From Hydrangea macrophylla (Eukaryota; Streptophyta; Magnoliopsida; Cornales; Hydrangeaceae), in contig CM066991.1 in NCBI GenBank assembly GCA_033977485.1, positions 53,980,850-54,044,849 of the forward strand: a stretch of 64,000 nucleotides of DNA, written 5' to 3'. Under the pieces are notes generated by a model. That model saw only the letters and a list, made by a program, of their open reading frames with translations, was not told the DNA's origin and ran no database searches. Shown piece after piece: positions 59,219-64,000 of this stretch. Within the stretch, counting starts at the first letter, position 1; each line of letters begins with the position of its first letter. Both the position numbers and the translations under genes were made by a program.

Positions 59219-60715
59219 CTAGACATCATCGGCGACGTCCGATAATATCTCAATAAAAACATCAGGAGCATCCCCACAGCCCCCCTCAGCAACAGCCGGT
59301 GCTGCTGGGTCACTCGTAGTCGTGGCAGCTGGAATAGATAAAGATGTGTCGACCACGACAAGAGGAGGTGGAAGTGGTATCTCCATAGCAAGCGGTGACA
59401 CCGATGATGTAGAAGCTGCAGGATCAGTCTGGGAAGATGGATCGACAGATGATGGACTGGTGGTGGATGGTGGAATAGCAGATGTAGTAGGTGGGACGGT
59501 GGAATTGGTAGGAGCAGCAATAGGTGGATCGCTGGGTGGTGCAGAAGCAGCATGAACTGCCTGGTCGACGCCGATCTGTATCAAGATTGCCTCCAGCAAA
59601 GTAGTCATCTGATCCACCTTACCCTCAAGTCTAATCCTAGCCTCTCTCTCCTCCAATAATAACTCATGAATAGTCGGGAGAGGCGCAGAAGAAGACTCTC
59701 CCTGGGTACGAGCCTGAGACCTCTGTCTCAACTCAAATCTCGCCACCTCCTCAATAGGGTCTATCTCCTCCTCCGAATCATGCTCCTCAGCCTCTGTGGG
59801 CGTCCCAGAAGCAGCACCCTCAGTATCGGTGCCTCCTCCTCTCTTCCTCTTCTCTCCAACTTTTGCCTTGCCTTTGCCCCGCCGCTTCCTCTTTTGTGCC
59901 TCTGACAGGCGAGAAGCAGTCTCACCAAAACGGCTGCCAGACTGAGCAGTCATATCATCCGCCAAAGGAAGTAACCCTGCCTGCTCAATAACCCGATGAA
60001 TGGCCCAAGCACCCTTTAGGTGCTTTCTTGGCCTGAATGTAGCGAGTGGGGTGCCTCATGAAATCAATGTAGAGGCAAGGCAAACAGACAGGCTGTCGTG
60101 TCCCAATCGCATATAATACCCGGGCATACCACGCTGCAATCTTCTCCCGATATGATGTCACTAAGAGGAAATTACTGAGGGCGAGGTGCAACATATGATA
60201 ATTATCTGTAAGGAAAACATCAAGAATAAGAGCCTCGCCATCCCAGCTCGGAAGAGCACCCCCAGTGATCTCTCTGATAATAATGGTCGGGGAGAGGTGC
60301 GGTGTGTCGGGGCGATGCGGATAAATACAATTTGGTACCTCGGGTACCCCAATAGCAGCAGAGACGGTGGCCGAACTAAAAATAATATCCCGGCCACGGA
60401 AGAAAGAACGGAGAGTGAACGAAACAATCGATCCCTGATCATCGTAGCACACGCCTCCCGGATCCAAGATAGATTAACGAGCTTAGGCTGGGAGAAGAGC
60501 GTGTACCATTGTGGCATGGCACGTATCCGTGCAAGATACCAAGGAGTAGCCAGCCATGCCGTCTCGAGGGGTCGCTTAAGCATGACCTTGCGCAACTGGA
60601 AATATCTGGTGAACCATACCCGGTCTTCGTCGTTTCTGAACCCGTGCTCGGGTATAGGGTCGGGTATGGCTAGGTCAAATGGCTTGGCTTTGTGATACCC
60701 AGTGATAGGGTTCAT
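59219..60715 (-). pseudogene. PF20167-like (putative plant transposon protein) ORF of the Athila-like element
   Basis: It starts MNPITGYHKAKPFDLAIPDP at 60715. LVNLSWIREACA leads, after a frameshift near 60450, to FTLRSFFRGRDIIFSSATVS and AAIGVPEVPN, then YREKIAAWYARVLYAIGT. A second frameshift near 59990 continues into HRVIEQAGLLPLADDMTAQS, a basic KRKRRGKGKAK stretch, an acidic linker, a short coiled-coil-like LLLEEREARIRLEGKVDQMT and a Ser/Thr/Pro-rich tail. Total about 495 residues. The pattern fits the Athila ORF annotated as putative plant transposon protein, sometimes called env-like; a signal peptide is not apparent. Two frameshifts make it non-functional. Confidence 0.65.
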
Positions 60716-60795
60716 TGTTTAGCCTTGAAACTTAAGAGAGAAACAAAGAAACATTAAAAATAGGGAAACCAAAAAAAGAAATGAAACTGTCACAC

Positions 60796-60955
60796 TTTGA
60801 TCGATCGAAGGTTGTTCGATTGATCGAGAATATTGCAGGTTCGATCGCTCGAGAATGTTTGATCGATCGAAAATGGGAAGATGGGTTCGATTGCTCGAAA
60901 CCAGTTCGATCGATCGAACACAGCGAAGTGGAAGTTTCGTCGATTGAGAACGGGA
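60796..60955. repeat. Palindrome cluster, Athila-like internal region, first
   Basis: Six to eight copies (TTTGATCGATCGAA, TTCGATTGATCGAG, TTCGATCGCTCGAG, TTCGATCGATCGAA) in 160 bp, located between the two accessory coding regions. Confidence 0.85.
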
Positions 60956-61195
60956 AGAGCCCAAAAACCACAAATACAATAAGAAACTTAAGAAAAAGAG
61001 TTAACTAACCAATGGGGGGCACCCCCATACAAATGTGAAATGGAAAGAAAAACGAGGGGGTTTTCGGGGCCTCACTTTGAGATACGCGCTGAGAAGAGGA
61101 TGACAGTGATGAAGATGATGATCAGGGAGAACGGTGGCTCCGTAAATGGTGTGGATGGAAGTGGGGTCCCAAAAACCGCGTGAGTGCCCTCTGTG

Positions 61196-61384
61196 TTCAA
61201 TCGCTCGAGGGAGGGAGAGAGAGATAAAAACTGATGAAGTGTATAGACGACGTCTTGTTTAAATACAGGTTTCGATCGCTCAAGTTGTTTCGATCGATCG
61301 AACATTCGATCGATTGAGCCCTACTCAAGCGCTCGAGGTTATGATATTCTCGATCGATCGAAGGACGTTCGATCGATCGAACAT
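61196..61384. repeat. Palindrome cluster, Athila-like internal region, second
   Basis: About eight copies in 190 bp, mixing both spellings of the motif: TTCGATCGATCGAA type and CTCAAGCGCTCGAG type. This array links the CGATCGA clusters with the CGAGCGCTCGAG clusters at 42.9-43.8 kb. Confidence 0.85.
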
Positions 61385-61713
61385 AGAAATTCTACAATAT
61401 CCCTGAATTGAGAAATTACGCACCCCCAACTGACTAACATTGTCCTGGACATACAGAATAGTGATAAGACAGTGCATAGACAAGACATGTAAGCCAAAAA
61501 CATCACCCACAAAGTAGAAAATTGCAAATTTATATAAATAAATCTTTATAATAGCATCCATTCGCAACAATATTGCCCCCACAACATGGTCGTTAAAACC
61601 TTATTGAAAACGAAAAACTAAAATAAAGCGTGAATTAACAAAACTTTGTCCAAGAATACACTCCAATTGATGAAAGAAAATATGAAATGACATAAAACAA
61701 TTGGAGTGAAACA

Positions 61714-62754
61714 CTATTCTCCAAGCAGAAAGATTCTGTCTTCCACACCCTCCTTCTCCGCCAGAGCTTCAAATGTAGAGTCTGAACTTGATGATTCCTT
61801 TTCCCAGAACAAGCGAAAAGCAGCGAGGACATCATCGAGCAAGTCCAAACTCGCTAAGGAATTGATTTCACCAACAACAGGGGATCCGGATGGAGACACG
61901 GATAACGGAGTATAATTGCGCATCGAATGTTCCTTTTGCGGTGGAGTTCCCGAGGACCTTATGTATGGTCCAACGCCATGAAAGAGTTGATGTGGAAGGT
62001 ACAACGGTGGAAATGGTGGATTCATAGTGATAATCCTGAGAAAGGAAAACAAAAAAAGAAACGAAGAAACTAAATTAACTAGAGCACAGAAAGAACAAAC
62101 AAGAAGAATTAAACAAAGAAAAAACAAAAAGAAAAAGAAAGGAATGTGACTCAGAGTTAACCTCACTATTAGCTGGATAGACCGATGTGCACTGGCAGGT
62201 AGAGGGCATTGAAACCTGAACAACAAGTAACTGACATACTCATAGATGTAGGGAACCACATGGATGACTATGAAATCGTCAACATATGTGAAAACAGCAT
62301 TGTGGCGTTCGGGCACCACATCTTGTAAGTCCTCCTCTTCCCATGGCTCCCACACTGAGTCATTTTCCCACTGGTCCAACAGTACGTCATCCACTTCTCC
62401 AACAGCATACCCTTCAGGTTCTCCTTCCTCTCCAGAAAGGTCCATATGCTCGAATGGGTTAATTTGGAGGAGCGCAGGATCGTATGGGGTATATCCTTGG
62501 GTTAAGTCAACGATGTCGTCAGCTCCTGACCCTTGGTATGGAGATAAGAAGAATGCAATTTCATCAGCAGTCCACAGTGGGTTCTGATATTCTGAATCAG
62601 CCCATGACCCTATCGAGTGAACATCGTCATCTCTCATGGTGAATAGCCTGCACGAGATAAAATTGGAATAACAGATTATGATCAAGATAAACAACAGAAA
62701 AAAACAAAACAAGAAACAGCAAAAGAAAAAAAAAGTACAACAACATTGATACAA
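61714..62754 (-). CDS. Unfamiliar accessory reading frame behind the Gypsy integrase
   Basis: An uninterrupted 346-codon frame lies 14 bp beyond the integrase stop. I do not recognise it. It has three parts. Residues 1-39 are very hydrophobic and Cys/Phe-rich. From M40 (62637) an acidic region runs RDDDVHSIGSWADSEYQNPL ... EEGEPEGYAVGEVDD. After about residue 205 a second strongly hydrophobic stretch leads to M244 (62025), which starts MNPPFPPLYLPHQLFHGVGP with a Ser-rich C-terminus. Both hydrophobic stretches correspond to T-rich DNA ending in CAG (just before 62651 and 62034), so they may be introns, making two short exons, or real membrane segments of an env-like product. The sequence supports either reading. 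Confidence 0.5.
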   Translation of the reverse strand: MYQCCCTFFFFCCFLFCFFLLFILIIICYSNFISCRLFTMRDDDVHSIGSWADSEYQNPLWTADEIAFFLSPYQGSGADDIVDLTQGYTPYDPALLQINPFEHMDLSGEEGEPEGYAVGEVDDVLLDQWENDSVWEPWEEEDLQDVVPERHNAVFTYVDDFIVIHVVPYIYEYVSYLLFRFQCPLPASAHRSIQLIVRLTLSHIPFFFFLFFLCLILLVCSFCALVNLVSSFLFLFSFLRIITMNPPFPPLYLPHQLFHGVGPYIRSSGTPPQKEHSMRNYTPLSVSPSGSPVVGEINSLASLDLLDDVLAAFRLFWEKESSSSDSTFEALAEKEGVEDRIFLLGE

Positions 62755-62768
62755 CGCACTTGAGCGTT

Positions 62769-64000
62769 CTAGGTTGAAGCATAGTCGGGCTCATCCAGTT
62801 GGATGTGCTCGACCTCGGGTTGGAAATCCTCTAAGAACAATTTCAATCTTTGGCCATTGACCTTGAAACTCTTAGGATTAAATAACTCAACGGCCCCGTG
62901 TGGAAAGACAGATTTGACTATGAAGGGTCCTGTCCACCGAGATCGGAGTTTTCCTGGGAATAGATGAAGGCGCGAATCATATAGTAAAACTTTCTGCCCA
63001 GGCTCGAAAGATTTATGAAAAATTGTTCTGTCATGGTGAGCCTTCAACCGTTCCTTGTGGAGTTTGGCATTGTCATATGTATCTCATCGAATTTCTTCCA
63101 GTTCTGCCAACTGCAATTTCCGAAGATGTCCTCCCTCTTTAATGTCAAAATTTAATGAGCGTGTTGCCCAATATGCTTTATGCTCAATTTCAACGGGAAG
63201 ATGACATGCCTTACCATACACCAGCCTATATGGAGACATTCCCAGATTTTTCTTGTAAGCAGTACGGTACGCCCAAAGAGCATCAGTCAGTTTATAGGCC
63301 CAGTCTTTTCTGTTGAAACTAACCGTCTTCTCTAATATGTGCTTGATTTCACGGTTAGCTAACTCCGCCTTCCCATTTGTTTGTGGGTGGTAAGCTAGAG
63401 CGATCTTATGGTGTACCCCATATTTCTTGAATAGTGCTTCCAAAGGCCTATTGCAGAAATGCTTGCCTTGGTCACTTATTAGGGCTTTCGGGGTTCCGAA
63501 ACGCGATAAGATATTTTTCTTAAGAAAGGACATTACCGTTCTATGGTCATTGCGATTCGTCGGTATCGCTTCTACCCATTTTGATATATATTCCACAGCA
63601 AGGAGTATATATTTACAGTTATTAGATTTAGGAAATGGGCCCATGAAGTCTATACCCCAACAATCGAATATTTCAATTGTGATGATGGGAGTTAAGGGCA
63701 TAGAATTTCTTTTTAAAATGGTCCCTAGCTTTTGACAGCCTTGGCATGATTTGCAGAAAGAATAGGCATCCTTAAATATGGTGGGCCAATAAAATCCGCT
63801 ATGTAGAACTTTTTGTGCGGTCTTCTGGGAAGAAAAATGGCCACCGCAGGCTTCAGAGTGGCATGAGGCTAGAATTACGGTTATGTCCTCATTCGGGATG
63901 CAACGCCTGATGACCTGATCAGCACAATACTTAAATAAGTATGGGTCATCGAAAAAGAAATGGCGTGCGAACGAGGAACCTTTTTTTATCCTGATTTGAC
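62769..64000 (-). pseudogene. Ty3/Gypsy (Athila-like) integrase, partial at the right edge
   Basis: From the right edge: a linker [20 protein letters not shown], the zinc-binding part ([20 protein letters not shown] ... CKSCQGCQ), the catalytic core starting [16 protein letters not shown] with SDQGKHF and [10 protein letters not shown] (DDE-type residues D, D, E visible), [28 protein letters not shown] sequence split by no frameshift, and a C-terminal domain ([30 protein letters not shown]). An in-frame TGA at 63084-63086 sits where a CGA arginine codon would be expected, a likely CpG-decay mutation. RT and RNase H lie outside the window. Confidence 0.88.

Larger units (their letters stand above)
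55387..64000 (-). mobile_element. Athila-like Ty3/Gypsy retrotransposon, 3' part
   Basis: On the minus strand, from the right edge: integrase, an unfamiliar frame, a spacer with palindrome clusters, a PF20167-like ORF, a long spacer, a purine tract and an LTR ending at 55387. The integrase sequence and the extra ORFs behind it fit the Athila branch. The 5' LTR, gag, protease and RT lie beyond the window, so the target duplication cannot be checked (left flank GCTAT). Confidence 0.75.

Noticed and set aside
56635..61008. Frames with repeated DRSN/RSIE phrases on several strands
   Set aside because: They follow from the palindromic TCGATCGA clusters read in any frame, not from a protein repeat.

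Overview
This is plant nuclear DNA, most likely from a eudicot (inference: AT-rich sequence, GT-AG introns, Copia and Athila-type Gypsy retrotransposons, TRIM elements and hAT/MITE-type transposons); the species cannot be named from the sequence. I recognise one host gene: the last three coding exons (+ strand) of a cysteine synthase / O-acetylserine (thiol)lyase at 6632-6691, 32067-32147 and 40014-40094. All three exons are open, in phase 0 and bordered by AG/GT, but they are separated by introns of 25,375 bp and 7,866 bp that are filled with retrotransposons. Nearly everything else is mobile DNA.

Layout. 1-610: hAT transposase relic (-). 614-5739: a short-LTR element that carries a gag-like reading frame and no pol; a 591-bp composite TRIM sits inside its gag and a 2.08-kb hAT-type element (8-bp target duplication) sits near its 3' end, itself holding a 1.25-kb GC-ended element. 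5740-7327: host intron, the first visible exon and a 300-bp TRIM. 7328-31959: four short-LTR Copia families or copies (called A, B, C and B' here). A was split by B (target duplication GGAAC/GTTCC), C was inserted 58 bp away (target duplication GGTTT/AAACC), and a 6.9-kb inversion (about 14481-21347) then flipped the middle. C also holds a plant-mobile-domain fragment and two head-to-tail B-family copies. 31960-34711: second exon, host intron, two MITE-like repeats and a LINE (RTE-type) tail. 34712-39824: a young, almost complete Copia element (D) with a TTTAT target duplication. 39825-40600: last exon and 3' UTR.

40.6-55.4 kb holds no gene. It is LTR-retrotransposon-derived non-coding DNA with two minisatellites (about 50.1-51.8 kb) and a 2,255-bp solo LTR (46832-49086, target duplication CAAGG). 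55.4-64 kb is the 3' part of an Athila-like Gypsy element read on the - strand: integrase running off the right edge, two unfamiliar accessory frames, a PF20167-like ORF, a long spacer and a 3' LTR.

The points most worth following are: a short palindrome (consensus YTCGAKCGMTCGAR) that forms clusters in several unrelated repeats across 42.9-61.4 kb; the unfamiliar reading frame behind the Gypsy integrase, which contains two T-rich intron-like stretches; and the inversion, which can be reconstructed from target-site duplications alone.
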